A stretch of DNA of 64,000 nucleotides from XYD12-FULL-36-8 sp964613805 (GTDB lineage: Bacteria; Bacteroidota; Ignavibacteria; Ignavibacteriales; Ignavibacteriaceae). Below are positions 53,436 to 62,324 of the stretch, in pieces. The translations under genes and the position numbers were made by a program. The notes under the pieces are model-generated. The model was not told the DNA's origin. It did no database searches and saw only the letters and a list, made by a program, of their open reading frames with translations. The stretch lies in the NCBI GenBank assembly GCA_964613805.1, contig CAZTJF010000001.1, forward strand, positions 1 to 64,000, in the 5' to 3' direction. Positions within the stretch are counted from its first letter, which is position 1. Every line of letters begins with the position of its first letter.

Positions 53436-54455
53436 TCATGAAATTGAATAGAACTTATCAATACCCTGTTTAACAGATACAAATTTTTTTTGATCCAATG
53501 CAACCTCAGCAAGCATTTCAGTTAACTTTTCTTTTGTCATCCTCTCAAAATCTTTTTCCAAAGGAGTAATGCACACACCTCCTAAATCAACTGAAGCCGG
53601 ACTAAGTAAAATTTTATCTTCTCCCTCAAGAAAATAATGTGATGAACGATGCTTTTCTCTCAAAAACACAATGACCCTCCATCCAAATTCTTCTTCGTAT
53701 GAAGCAATAATGTTCATCATTGGTTCTTCTCTGCTTTCGGTAACAGATGAATAAATTTCATACAACTTATCAAAGGTAGTTGCAAGCTTTTCACTGTTTA
53801 AACTTTCGAATGAAATCATTCGCCTGATGCCATCATCAATTGCATGAACTGTTAATTCATCATTCTCAATGAGAAGCTCGCCGAATTCATTTTTAAGCTG
53901 ATGAAAATCATCCATGATCGGCACAAAATTTTTTGTACCTGCTTGAAAATGAAAATGATCGGGTGCCGAGGCACCACATTTTGGTCCATTGTACGCAACA
54001 ACGTAATGCTTTGATAAATCTTTAGACAATTTCAGTATTAGTGAGAAATTATTTTTTATCTGCTGAGGAATATGATTGATGTTTGGAATGGTGAAATGCT
54101 CTGGAAAAATCGGATACGGATTGCCAAGGATTAAATATTCATCCTCACACAAAATTCCTTTTTGTCCTTCCGGTAAATTAGCGGGACACAAAAAACATTT
54201 TCTCTCATTAATAGATTTTTCATCAACCTTTGCGCATGTAGAAATATATCTGCCAGGATTAAATTGAATCTTCATTCTAAAACCATCAAACTGAAATGTT
54301 TTGGTTCTTATATCCTTCAGCAATTCGTACCCATCGCGGAGCTGCTTCCAAGATTTTTTTTGATCATCAAGTAACTGTCTTGCCGCTTCACCAAAATCAG
54401 ATTTGGAGATCAGTTTTTCAATTAGAGGATTTCTTAGGATTACTTTTTCGATCAT
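53436..54455 (-). CDS. DUF4922 protein, HIT/GalT-like fold (putative nucleotide-sugar phosphorylase)
   Basis: A 339-residue cytoplasmic protein of the DUF4922 type. Cys87 and Cys90 (KCFLCPANLPEGQKG) resemble the zinc knuckle of galactose-1-phosphate uridylyltransferases. HFHFQ at 167-171 (SAPDHFHFQAG) is the HIT-superfamily active-site motif also present in GDP-hexose phosphorylases. NPYPIFPEHFTIP is typical too. The enzyme therefore probably cleaves or transfers a nucleotide-sugar phosphate (inference). It is the last gene of a minus-strand set with two glycosyltransferases and a SpoIID protein. The substrate is unknown. Confidence 0.78.
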   Translation of the reverse strand: MIEKVILRNPLIEKLISKSDFGEAARQLLDDQKKSWKQLRDGYELLKDIRTKTFQFDGFRMKIQFNPGRYISTCAKVDEKSINERKCFLCPANLPEGQKGILCEDEYLILGNPYPIFPEHFTIPNINHIPQQIKNNFSLILKLSKDLSKHYVVAYNGPKCGASAPDHFHFQAGTKNFVPIMDDFHQLKNEFGELLIENDELTVHAIDDGIRRMISFESLNSEKLATTFDKLYEIYSSVTESREEPMMNIIASYEEEFGWRVIVFLREKHRSSHYFLEGEDKILLSPASVDLGGVCITPLEKDFERMTKEKLTEMLAEVALDQKKFVSVKQGIDKFYSIS

Positions 54456-54516
54456 AATTATAGCGGTTGGATATTAATCTGCGAAAATCAGCCTGATCTG
54501 CGTCATCAGCGTTCTA

Positions 54517-55980
54517 TTAATTTTCGTTCTTTCTTTGCCGTGCGAGCATTTCAAAAGTACGAATACGATCTTTGTATGTATTGTGAGCATTTTGTTTCTC
54601 AATTGATAGAGACGCATCCGAATTTCCCTCCCATCTTCGACAAACATATATTGATTCGTAAATTCTGCCAATCTGGTAGTCGCGGGACATAGCAAGCACA
54701 ACCGCATAATCTTCACCGTAACTAACATTCGGGATTTTTACTTTGCGTAAAATTGGAGTGTAGTAAGCACGCGGTGCACCAAGGCCATTTATTCTTAAAG
54801 CATTATTTCTGCCATTGTCAGGAGTCCATTCTTTATGATCAATTAAGCCTGGTGGAATTTCGTTAAGATTAAAATCGGTCAATTGATAGGAACCAATTAC
54901 AACCGCACATTTTTCTTTTCTGAAAACATCAATGATTTTTTGCAGAGTGGTTTCATCTTTGTAAATATCATCGCTGTCAAGCTGAACAGAAAACCTACCG
55001 CAGTTTTGGTTATGAACTCCTTCATTCCAGCATCCGCCGATCCCAAGATCCGTTCGTGAAGGAACAACATGAAATACTCTCTTATCCTTTGCGGAATCTT
55101 CACGAAGTATACTCGAAGTCCCGTCGGTTGAATGATTATCAACAACAATTAGGTTAAAAGGGAAATCAGTTTTTTGCTTCAGCACAGATTTAACGGCATC
55201 CCCAATTGTTTTCGCTCTATTCTTAACTGGAATAATTACAGATGCTTCGTACTTGAATTCACCTTTGCTCAAATTTATTTTCTTAAACTTTGGTTCAAGA
55301 TAAACTTTGATCTTTTTAAGATGAGCGGTAACAGCTTTCTCCATTTCAATTTGAACGTCACGATTCTTCGGATTTACGTAATCAAAAAGCTTTTCGCCTG
55401 ATTTTCGTTCATCTGTTTCAATTGATGAATAAAGAAATTCGGGAATCCGCGTAATTGTGTGATGGCGAGAAATAGCAAGACGAAGCGCATATAATCCGGC
55501 ATATTTGAAATCACGGCTAATACCTTTTGAAGCCTTGCTGAAGGCAGTTTTATCAAAAAATAAAATTGGTCCAAAAGAAAAATCATCGCGCACACTTCCG
55601 AACTGATAATCAATTACAGGATGCGGGAATGCTGTATTGTTTTTAATATCAAAGTAATCGGAGTAAACAATTCCAGAGCCAGTGGCATTAGCTGCCGATA
55701 CAAATCTCTCCAAAGCGAATTGACCTAACTGAATTAGTGTGTCCTGGGTTAAAAATAAGATGAATTCGGATTTCGTATTTGCAGAAATCAATTTTATGGT
55801 TGAACTGCTGTTAAGTGAATCAACACGAAGTACTTCTGCATTCTCAGGTTTTTCATGAATTATCGTTTGTGACAGCAAAAATATTTTTTTAATGAGAGTT
55901 GAACTGCGTAAACTTTCTATTGTTTTTTGTGTGAAATCATTACCCGAGTACGGTATAAATGCAGTTATTGAGTTTTGCAT
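54517..55980 (-). CDS. Family 2 glycosyltransferase with two GT-A-like halves
   Basis: A 487-residue protein. The C-terminal half (about 246-487) is a regular GT2 domain: ASVIIPVKNRAKTIGDAVKSVL, VVDNHSTDGT, the metal-binding LDSDD and YGEDYAVVLAMSRDY as the catalytic ED region. The N-terminal half (about 5-225) has a similar layout (ITAFIPYSGNDFTQKTIESL, FILFLTQDT, SGIVYSDY), but the DxD is degenerate (TQDT), so it may be inactive. AAGGG precedes the ATG. The sugar donor is not readable. It lies 59 bases after the GT4 gene. Confidence 0.87.
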   Translation of the reverse strand: MQNSITAFIPYSGNDFTQKTIESLRSSTLIKKIFLLSQTIIHEKPENAEVLRVDSLNSSSTIKLISANTKSEFILFLTQDTLIQLGQFALERFVSAANATGSGIVYSDYFDIKNNTAFPHPVIDYQFGSVRDDFSFGPILFFDKTAFSKASKGISRDFKYAGLYALRLAISRHHTITRIPEFLYSSIETDERKSGEKLFDYVNPKNRDVQIEMEKAVTAHLKKIKVYLEPKFKKINLSKGEFKYEASVIIPVKNRAKTIGDAVKSVLKQKTDFPFNLIVVDNHSTDGTSSILREDSAKDKRVFHVVPSRTDLGIGGCWNEGVHNQNCGRFSVQLDSDDIYKDETTLQKIIDVFRKEKCAVVIGSYQLTDFNLNEIPPGLIDHKEWTPDNGRNNALRINGLGAPRAYYTPILRKVKIPNVSYGEDYAVVLAMSRDYQIGRIYESIYVCRRWEGNSDASLSIEKQNAHNTYKDRIRTFEMLARQRKNEN

Positions 55981-56039
55981 TGTTGGCCCTTAGTTTTTTT
56001 GTTGAGCAAAATTAAAAATTAAGCTGAGAACATCAAAAG

Positions 56040-57158
56040 TTAGATGGTTTGCTTTACTGCTTTCTCATAAACTCCAATTACTTTATCTGTAAGTTTATCA
56101 ATGTCAAAATGTTCAATGGCTCGTTTTCTTGCTGCAGTTGAAAATCTTTGCCTTAAATCGGGCGACTCGATCAGCCGGGAAATTTTCTTAATTAAATCCT
56201 CAGCGTTTTTATTTTCAAATAATAGCGATGTTTCATCCTCGATTGCAATGTCCAGAATTCCTTCCGCATTTGAACAGACAGATGGCTTACCCACCGCCAT
56301 TGCCTCTGCTAAAGCAATACCAAAAGATTCTGCATGAGAAGGAAAAACAAAAATATCAAATGCCGAAAAAATTTCTGGTGTATCGCTGCGATATCCGGTA
56401 AAAACCAAATTTTTTAATTGATAATCTGATGCCAGCTTTTTTATAGAATCGGCATATTCGTTTTCACCTCTGCTTGGCTCACCGACAATCATAAATTTTA
56501 GTGAAGAATATTTTTTATTAAGTTCCTTTGTTGCGAATAAAAATTCTTCATGTCCTTTTCCCGGACTGAATCTTCCAACCATTCCTATCAACAACTCCTT
56601 TTCATCAATCTTAAATTCTTTCCGGACCTTATCACGATTCACATATTCGGGATTAAAACGATTGAGGTCTATTCCATTATGTAAAAGTAATACTTTGTTT
56701 TCGGGAAGCGGGCATGTGTCAATTAAATTCTTTTGAATGCTTGTGCTGATTGCTAATGCGTAAGTTAGTCTGTTATAAATCCATCTGTGCAGAAAATCCT
56801 TTTTTACGATGAAAGAACCAACTTGTTTTGTAAGCAGAAGCGGAATATTGCTTTGAAGTATTTTTAATGCCGGAACTATAAGCCATAAATCAAATGATGC
56901 TTGTGTGTGAATCAGGTTGTATTTACTTCGCCGAATGAGAGAAGCTAATCTTAATGTATTTGGAACATTGGATAACCAGGATATTTTAAGCGGGTGAACA
57001 ATCAGTCCAAGATTATTTGCTTCGATGTGAATTCTCGATTCTTCAGCACACAATAGTTCAACAGAAATATTTCTTTTGAGAAGTTGTTTCACTGCGTTAA
57101 GAGTGAACATTTCCATTCCCCCCCAGCTTTTTGATAAACATGAATAGAGAATCTTCAC
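56040..57158 (-). CDS. Family 4 (GT-B) glycosyltransferase
   Basis: A 372-residue GT4 enzyme. The N-terminal SWGGMEMFTLNAVKQL is the glycine-rich acceptor-side loop. The C-terminal Rossmann half has LLIGMVGRFSPGKGHEEFL, FVFPSHAESFGIALAEAMAVGKPSV and the EX7E motif (ESFGIALAE). It probably extends a cell-envelope glycan. The start is GTG at 57158, three bases after the SpoIID gene stop, so the two are co-translated. Confidence 0.92.
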   Translation of the reverse strand: MKILYSCLSKSWGGMEMFTLNAVKQLLKRNISVELLCAEESRIHIEANNLGLIVHPLKISWLSNVPNTLRLASLIRRSKYNLIHTQASFDLWLIVPALKILQSNIPLLLTKQVGSFIVKKDFLHRWIYNRLTYALAISTSIQKNLIDTCPLPENKVLLLHNGIDLNRFNPEYVNRDKVRKEFKIDEKELLIGMVGRFSPGKGHEEFLFATKELNKKYSSLKFMIVGEPSRGENEYADSIKKLASDYQLKNLVFTGYRSDTPEIFSAFDIFVFPSHAESFGIALAEAMAVGKPSVCSNAEGILDIAIEDETSLLFENKNAEDLIKKISRLIESPDLRQRFSTAARKRAIEHFDIDKLTDKVIGVYEKAVKQTI

Positions 57159-57161
57159 TTG

Positions 57162-58514
57162 CTAATAGATTTTCTTTAGTTCTGCATTTTTGAAATAGTG
57201 AAGAAGAATTTCATCGAACTCATGACCTTTTTCCGCCATTACGGCGGCACCAATTTGGCAAAGCCCAACGCCATGTCCCCATCCAGCGCCATAAATCTCA
57301 AACTTCTGCGGAACATCATTTTGAATATCTGATTTCTCAATAGTTATTGCTGAACTGTAAAGATGAGATTTGGAAAGAAATCTTCGTATCTCAAGTTCCT
57401 TTCCAACAATCAGGGTTTTGTTTGTTCCGACTATTTTCAATTTTATTAAACGGGATGATTTCCCTCTTTCAATTGGTATGAGGTCAATGATGTCTCCGAA
57501 ATCAATTCCGCTTTTTGTTTTAAGGATTTCAGATAATTCTGTCTGTGAGTAAACTATTTTCCATCTGAAAAAGTCTGTGGTTTCCTGGTCATAATCTAAA
57601 AGAACTTGCGATAATATTTTTTTGTCAGCTGTATTACAGTACGATGAAGGATTTCCCTTAATCCATCTTATTGAATTTCGTTCGTTAGAAAAATCGGTGC
57701 TATAATTTTCAGCGGGGAATTTATAATCATTGATAGAAGTCAGATAGTTATACTTGATTGGTTCCCAAACGTTTTCAAATGATTCGGAAATACCGCCGCA
57801 TGATTTTGAATAACGTGCATCACAAATCTTTTCTTCGCTCATAAGTACAATTCCATGTGTTTGCTTGACCGCATCACGAGCTATTTCCGTGAAGACTTTG
57901 GTGACTCCTTGATATCTTTGACAATGATCATCTGCACAAACGTCGAAAAGCTCATGATCCTCGCGATCATACCACTTAATATGTTCATCGGATGATTCAA
58001 AGGAAGATAAATATTTTGATGTGGCTTTTTTTAACGACTTTGATTTTTCCATCTGAGCCAGAAGCCAGCTACGGGAAACAATTGCATGAGCTTTTAGTAA
58101 TTGTAAAGAGGACTTTGCACTCATCTCGGATGAGATAACGCTCGTTAAATATTTTTCAATTGAAATAATGTTGATGATAACGACGTTATTCTTATCTCGT
58201 TTAAGTTTCAACAAACCGGTAAATCTTTGCTTTTCTTTTCGTTCCCAATGAAATTTTACACCAATAGTAACGTCGCGAATAACAAATGTATCTGCCGCCG
58301 CATTTGTTGGAGTGAAGGTTATTTCATCTTTTGCAGACAGTTTATTGGTTTCGTTTTTACAAACTAATTCGCCATTTATTATCTCGGCAGTAAAGCGCCC
58401 GTTTAGTTTTTTTGAATTTATAGTTGTACTGTAATCGCCATAAAGTTCAAAAGTAATTTTTTTATCGGTAATAATACCAATGCTGATTAGAGGTTCTGTA
58501 AAGCTGTTTGCCAT
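57162..58514 (-). CDS. SpoIID/LytB-domain protein without signal peptide
   Basis: A 450-residue protein of the SpoIID/LytB amidase-enhancer/lytic-transglycosylase family. Glu130 in SVISSEMSAKSSLQLLKAHAIVSRSW matches the catalytic acid of SpoIID. DVCADDHCQRYQG (Cys193, His197, Cys198) could hold a metal, and SCGGISESFENVW and the C-terminal GAGWGHGVGLCQIGA are family signatures. Unlike the sporulation enzyme it lacks a signal peptide or membrane helix, so its peptidoglycan-type substrate in the cytoplasm is a puzzle. First gene of the glycan set ending in the DUF4922 gene. Confidence 0.88.
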   Translation of the reverse strand: MANSFTEPLISIGIITDKKITFELYGDYSTTINSKKLNGRFTAEIINGELVCKNETNKLSAKDEITFTPTNAAADTFVIRDVTIGVKFHWERKEKQRFTGLLKLKRDKNNVVIINIISIEKYLTSVISSEMSAKSSLQLLKAHAIVSRSWLLAQMEKSKSLKKATSKYLSSFESSDEHIKWYDREDHELFDVCADDHCQRYQGVTKVFTEIARDAVKQTHGIVLMSEEKICDARYSKSCGGISESFENVWEPIKYNYLTSINDYKFPAENYSTDFSNERNSIRWIKGNPSSYCNTADKKILSQVLLDYDQETTDFFRWKIVYSQTELSEILKTKSGIDFGDIIDLIPIERGKSSRLIKLKIVGTNKTLIVGKELEIRRFLSKSHLYSSAITIEKSDIQNDVPQKFEIYGAGWGHGVGLCQIGAAVMAEKGHEFDEILLHYFKNAELKKIY

Positions 58515-58611
58515 GATGTTTAGAATTACAATAAAAATTTTTATTTCACATTAAAATATAAGAATTAGAGCAGAGAATAGCTCGGTACAGTGGTTAATGA
58601 GTTAAGAAATT

Positions 58612-58647
58612 GACAAAAAAAGATAGAGGAATAACAGGAGGTTATCC
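58612..58647 (-). terminator. Possible terminator after the BNR/T9SS gene
   Basis: On the minus strand just past the TAG, GGATAAC pairs with GTTATTCC (one bulge) around a five-base loop, followed after six bases by a run of seven T. The stem is short and imperfect. Confidence 0.35.
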
Positions 58648-60507
58648 CTATTTCGCCAACATCATCTTCTTTGTAAAAGTTTTATTATTCGCAAACATGC
58701 GATAAAGATAAAGTCCGCTGGGCAGCATTGCTGCCTCAAATGTAACTTCATGCGTTCCGTATTGTTTAACTTCGTTTGCTAAAGTCTTAATTTCATTTCC
58801 AAGTGCGTCAAATATTTTTATTAAAACTTTACTTGTATGGGGAACTTGGTAGCTTATGGTAGTTGTTGGATTAAAGGGATTCGGATAATTCTGCAGCAAA
58901 GTAAAATCCATTAAGAATTCAAAATTTATTTCAAGCTCATTTGAGTATTTAGATGTTCCATCAAAATCTATCTGCTTAATCCTGTACCAATAAATTCCCT
59001 TTTGTATAGGAACATCCACAAAAGAATAAAATTGTTTTTCAGTTGTTGTTCCGTTCCCGTCCACAAAACCTATGTTTAACCATTTTTGACTTTTGACATT
59101 TGACTTTTGACTTCTTTCAACTTCAAATCCCTTATTATTCGTTTCTGAAGAAGTTTCCCAGATAAGTTTAATTTTGCCGTCATCATTAAAATATGTGAAG
59201 TTAGTCAGTTCAACAGGAACTATAGCGGATGTATCGTCAACAATTGCATTCCAAACGCTTAAAGCGGAACCATCCAATCTCATCCAAATCGGATAAACTT
59301 TCCTATTGAATGCGGCAATGTTTGTATAATCTCCAAAAAAGATTGAAGCAGTTGGAGTGAATGAACTCTGGCTCACTTTGAAGTTCTCAAAGGATTCACC
59401 CCCGTCAACTGATTTCGCAACATAAACATCTGTTGCCAATCCTGTTGTATTTCTTCGATCATAAAAAATTACAAACAGATGCCCGGTGGTTTGATCAATT
59501 GTAAGCCAGGGGAAAAATTGATGCCGTGTTGTGTTATCATTATTTATCTTGAAAGCAGGTGACCAAGTACTGCCGCCATTGGTTGACTTACTTATAAATA
59601 CATCTGAGTTATCTGTTCCAAATCTTTGATCGCCCCAAAGAACATAAATATTCCCTCGTGTAAAAGTTCTGCTTGTATCGCAAACCGTAATGGGTAAACC
59701 ATTACACCTATAAATTCCGGATACGTTAAAGTCCCATCCGCCGGGTTGTGAACTTACAAAAACATCATTGCCCCACGTTAATCCGCCGTTATTTGACTTG
59801 TCAAACATAATTCCTAACGGTCCAGACCAAGCAGTGTAAATTTCTCCGTTTGGCCCAACAGTCGGAACTGCTCCTTCAACTGTTAAGTCTTCATCAACAC
59901 AATTGCCGCCTTTATCGCTCACCCTAACCGGATTTGACCATGTGGTTCCATGATCGGTTGAACGAGAGAACAATATTCTTGAACTGTCTAAAGAATTTGA
60001 GCTTCCATAGTTATCGAACTCAGTCCATGTTACATAAAGAAAATTTTTATAAGGTGTATCCTGAAGGTCAACGGCAAGCCATTCTTTATCTTGGTTTTTG
60101 GGTGAGTTAAAGCCAATACCCGCACCTTGGTTCCAAGTAGTGCCATTGTCCGTTGATTTTTGTACAACAATTCTATCTATCCAATAACCAGGCGAAGGTG
60201 AGTTTGATAAGTGTGCATAAAAAAGATTTCCTAAACCGTCATAGATTAAACACGGATCACCCCAAACACCAAAACTTGATGTCATATTACTTTGTGTCCA
60301 CACTGTTCCCCCATTTGATGATGAATAAGAATAACGGAGGTTTGCACCTGCGGCAAGCTGATTAGGATTTTTAGTGTTGATTGCTATTGTAACTTCTTCG
60401 GGATCGGTGCTTGCGGGACTGCTTACTCTATAGTTTTGATACTGAGGAAAAATCGAAGTTGTTAGAAGCATGAATAAAAAAAATAGGACATGGATTCTTC
60501 GGTTCAT
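58648..60507 (-). CDS. Sialidase/BNR-repeat secreted protein with T9SS sorting domain
   Basis: A 619-residue exported protein; signal peptide 1-21. A beta-propeller (about 25-430) carries at least six Asp-boxes: SSNGGTVW, STDNGTTW, STDHGTTW, SNNGGLTW, STNGGSTW and SVDGGESF. The sialidase catalytic arginine triad cannot be confirmed by eye, so enzymatic activity is not claimed. An FN3-like linker (NNKGFEVERSQKS) and a T9SS domain from FTLLQNYPNPFNPTTTISY to KKMMLAK follow. The sorting domain has no repeat insertion. Confidence 0.88.
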   Translation of the reverse strand: MNRRIHVLFFLFMLLTTSIFPQYQNYRVSSPASTDPEEVTIAINTKNPNQLAAGANLRYSYSSSNGGTVWTQSNMTSSFGVWGDPCLIYDGLGNLFYAHLSNSPSPGYWIDRIVVQKSTDNGTTWNQGAGIGFNSPKNQDKEWLAVDLQDTPYKNFLYVTWTEFDNYGSSNSLDSSRILFSRSTDHGTTWSNPVRVSDKGGNCVDEDLTVEGAVPTVGPNGEIYTAWSGPLGIMFDKSNNGGLTWGNDVFVSSQPGGWDFNVSGIYRCNGLPITVCDTSRTFTRGNIYVLWGDQRFGTDNSDVFISKSTNGGSTWSPAFKINNDNTTRHQFFPWLTIDQTTGHLFVIFYDRRNTTGLATDVYVAKSVDGGESFENFKVSQSSFTPTASIFFGDYTNIAAFNRKVYPIWMRLDGSALSVWNAIVDDTSAIVPVELTNFTYFNDDGKIKLIWETSSETNNKGFEVERSQKSNVKSQKWLNIGFVDGNGTTTEKQFYSFVDVPIQKGIYWYRIKQIDFDGTSKYSNELEINFEFLMDFTLLQNYPNPFNPTTTISYQVPHTSKVLIKIFDALGNEIKTLANEVKQYGTHEVTFEAAMLPSGLYLYRMFANNKTFTKKMMLAK

Positions 60508-60646
60508 AGACTCACCATTTTTAAAAACAATTAATTCTCTATTTCAAAGATACGAGTTAGACATTTTAAAAAACATATTAAAAAGTCTATTTGATAGGCA
60601 AAAAAATATGAGTGATTAAAAACAGTCATGCTATCAGGTAAATCCC

Positions 60647-60670
60647 TTCAGCCAGCCTGTCCTGGCTGAA
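60647..60670. repeat. Palindromic repeat TTCAGCCAG...CTGGCTGAA
   Basis: A perfect nine-base inverted pair (60647-60655 and 60662-60670) around CCTGTC, inside the 280-base gap between the divergent T9SS gene and arginase gene. No T-run follows. The rest of the gap is A/T-rich and should contain both promoters. Confidence 0.6.
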
Positions 60671-60787
60671 TCCTCGTCTTCGACATTCAACTTATAATTA
60701 GTGTTAACGATCAAATTGGCAATTGCAAAACAAACTTCTTAATTTTAATTGAGTTTTAATTGCATAAAAAAATTAAGGAATGGATTT

Positions 60788-61750
60788 GTGAAAAGAAATA
60801 ACTCTAAAATCGTAAATCTTATTGGGTTTCCGATGGATCTTGGTGCTGATAGAAGAGGTGTTGATATGGGTCCATCGGCTTTGAGGATTGCGGGCTTACC
60901 GGAACGACTGCGGAGTCTCGGTTACAAGATAATTGATGACGGAGATGTAGTTATTCAAATAAAAGAAAAACAAAAAGTTGAAAATCCAAAACTCAAATAT
61001 CTTAGTGAGATATTAAGGACATCAAAAATATTGACTCATAAAGTTGAGAAGGCACTTTCACAAAATCATTTTCCTCTTTGCATCGGAGGTGATCACTCAA
61101 TGGGAATTGGAACGATAGCTGGTATCTCTTCACATTGCAGAAAGAATAATTTAAAGCTTGGAGTTATTTGGATTGATGCTCATGCTGATATGAATACCGA
61201 TAAAACATCGCCGTCGGGCAATATCCATGGGATGCCATTGGCTGCAAGTCTTGGTTTGGGAAATGAAAAACTCGTAAAATTTTATGGATTTTCGCCTAAG
61301 CTCAATCAGGAAAACGCCGCGCTGATTGGCGTAAGGAGTATTGATGAATTTGAAAAAAGAAATATTAAGAAGTTGAATCTTTCTGTTTACACAATGGCTG
61401 ATGTTGATAAGCTTGGTATTCACAGAATTATTGCGCGAGTGTTGAAGCAGTTTCAAGAAAAAGTTGATCATATACACGTTAGCTTTGATTTAGACAGCGT
61501 TGATCCAACACTTGCGCCGGGTGTTGGAACTCCGGTGCCGGGCGGATTGAGTTTCAGAGAGTCGCATTTGCTTATGGAGTCAATAGCAGAATGCGGATGC
61601 ATGTCTTCTCTTGAAGTGACCGAGGTAAATCCGATTTTGGATGATAAAAATAAAACGCTGAGTTCGCCGCCGAACTTATTGCCTCGAGTATGGGCCAAAG
61701 GATTTTATAACGCTCAAAACTTCCCTTCTGTTTATTCTGTCACCAATTAA
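60788..61750 (+). CDS. rocF: Arginase (ureohydrolase family)
   Basis: A 320-residue manganese enzyme that hydrolyses arginine to ornithine and urea. Metal ligands are all present: His103 (GGDHS), Asp130, His132 and Asp134 (DAHAD), and Asp234/Asp236 (FDLDSVDP). The SPSGNIHGMP loop and VTEVNPILDDKNKT match arginase rather than agmatinase or formimidoylglutamase, which have different loops. I place the start at GTG 60788, with AAGGAA 7 bases ahead; a TTG at 60749 gives a longer but less typical N-terminus. It stands alone; the ornithine route is not evident nearby. Confidence 0.92.
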   Translation: MKRNNSKIVNLIGFPMDLGADRRGVDMGPSALRIAGLPERLRSLGYKIIDDGDVVIQIKEKQKVENPKLKYLSEILRTSKILTHKVEKALSQNHFPLCIGGDHSMGIGTIAGISSHCRKNNLKLGVIWIDAHADMNTDKTSPSGNIHGMPLAASLGLGNEKLVKFYGFSPKLNQENAALIGVRSIDEFEKRNIKKLNLSVYTMADVDKLGIHRIIARVLKQFQEKVDHIHVSFDLDSVDPTLAPGVGTPVPGGLSFRESHLLMESIAECGCMSSLEVTEVNPILDDKNKTLSSPPNLLPRVWAKGFYNAQNFPSVYSVTN

Positions 61751-61812
61751 ACCAGGATTTAATTATCTTTAGCTAATAATTTTTTTCAATTCATAAAATT
61801 AAAGAATCGTTC

Positions 61813-62322
61813 GTGCTTAGAAATAGTTCAATACTAACTTATATTCTAATATTTGCAGCGCTGACTGTTATATTAAAACTCGTAGGATTAATTAACATAA
61901 GCTTTACAGAATTGGCTGGCTACCTTCTAATATTTTACGGAATTGGTACTGTTTACACCTCGATGGGTCGTAACAAAAAGAAATTATTATTCTTGGGCGT
62001 TGTTTCGTTTTTTGTTGGGTTAGTATTGTTCGTTATGAATAACTATGACATAACAAAATTTTCAAATATCATTCTTCCCTCTATCTTTTTTATTCTTGGA
62101 GCTGGCTTTTTAGTTTTATTTATTGATGAATATGGCAACAAGCTTTTGGCTGCCATATCAATAATATTTTTTGTTTCTGGTCTTTTCTTTTTCTCAAAGC
62201 TTGGAACTTTCAGCGTTTCCGATTTTGCTAAGTCTGTCTTAAGCATTACAATTAAATACTGGCCTGTTGTTGTTATCCTAACTGCAATAATTTTATTGTT
62301 TAATAAAAAACAAAGGAGCTAA
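61813..62322 (+). CDS. Small integral membrane protein
   Basis: A 169-residue protein made almost wholly of five to six membrane helices (TYILIFAALTVILKLVGL, LAGYLLIFYGIGTVYTSM, LLFLGVVSFFVGLVLFVM, ILPSIFFILGAGFLVLFI, ILLAAISIIFF-type, YWPVVVILTAIILLF). It resembles the membrane domain of LiaF-like/DUF5668 proteins, but this is not firm. The start is GTG 61813. The ribosome-binding site of the next gene, AAAGGAG, lies in its last codons, so the two are coupled. Confidence 0.75.
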   Translation: MLRNSSILTYILIFAALTVILKLVGLINISFTELAGYLLIFYGIGTVYTSMGRNKKKLLFLGVVSFFVGLVLFVMNNYDITKFSNIILPSIFFILGAGFLVLFIDEYGNKLLAAISIIFFVSGLFFFSKLGTFSVSDFAKSVLSITIKYWPVVVILTAIILLFNKKQRS

Positions 62323-62324
62323 AT

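Noticed and set aside
58648..60507. Calling the BNR protein an active sialidase
   Set aside because: Asp-boxes are common in non-enzymatic propellers, and the catalytic arginine triad and the FRIP-type motif were not seen.
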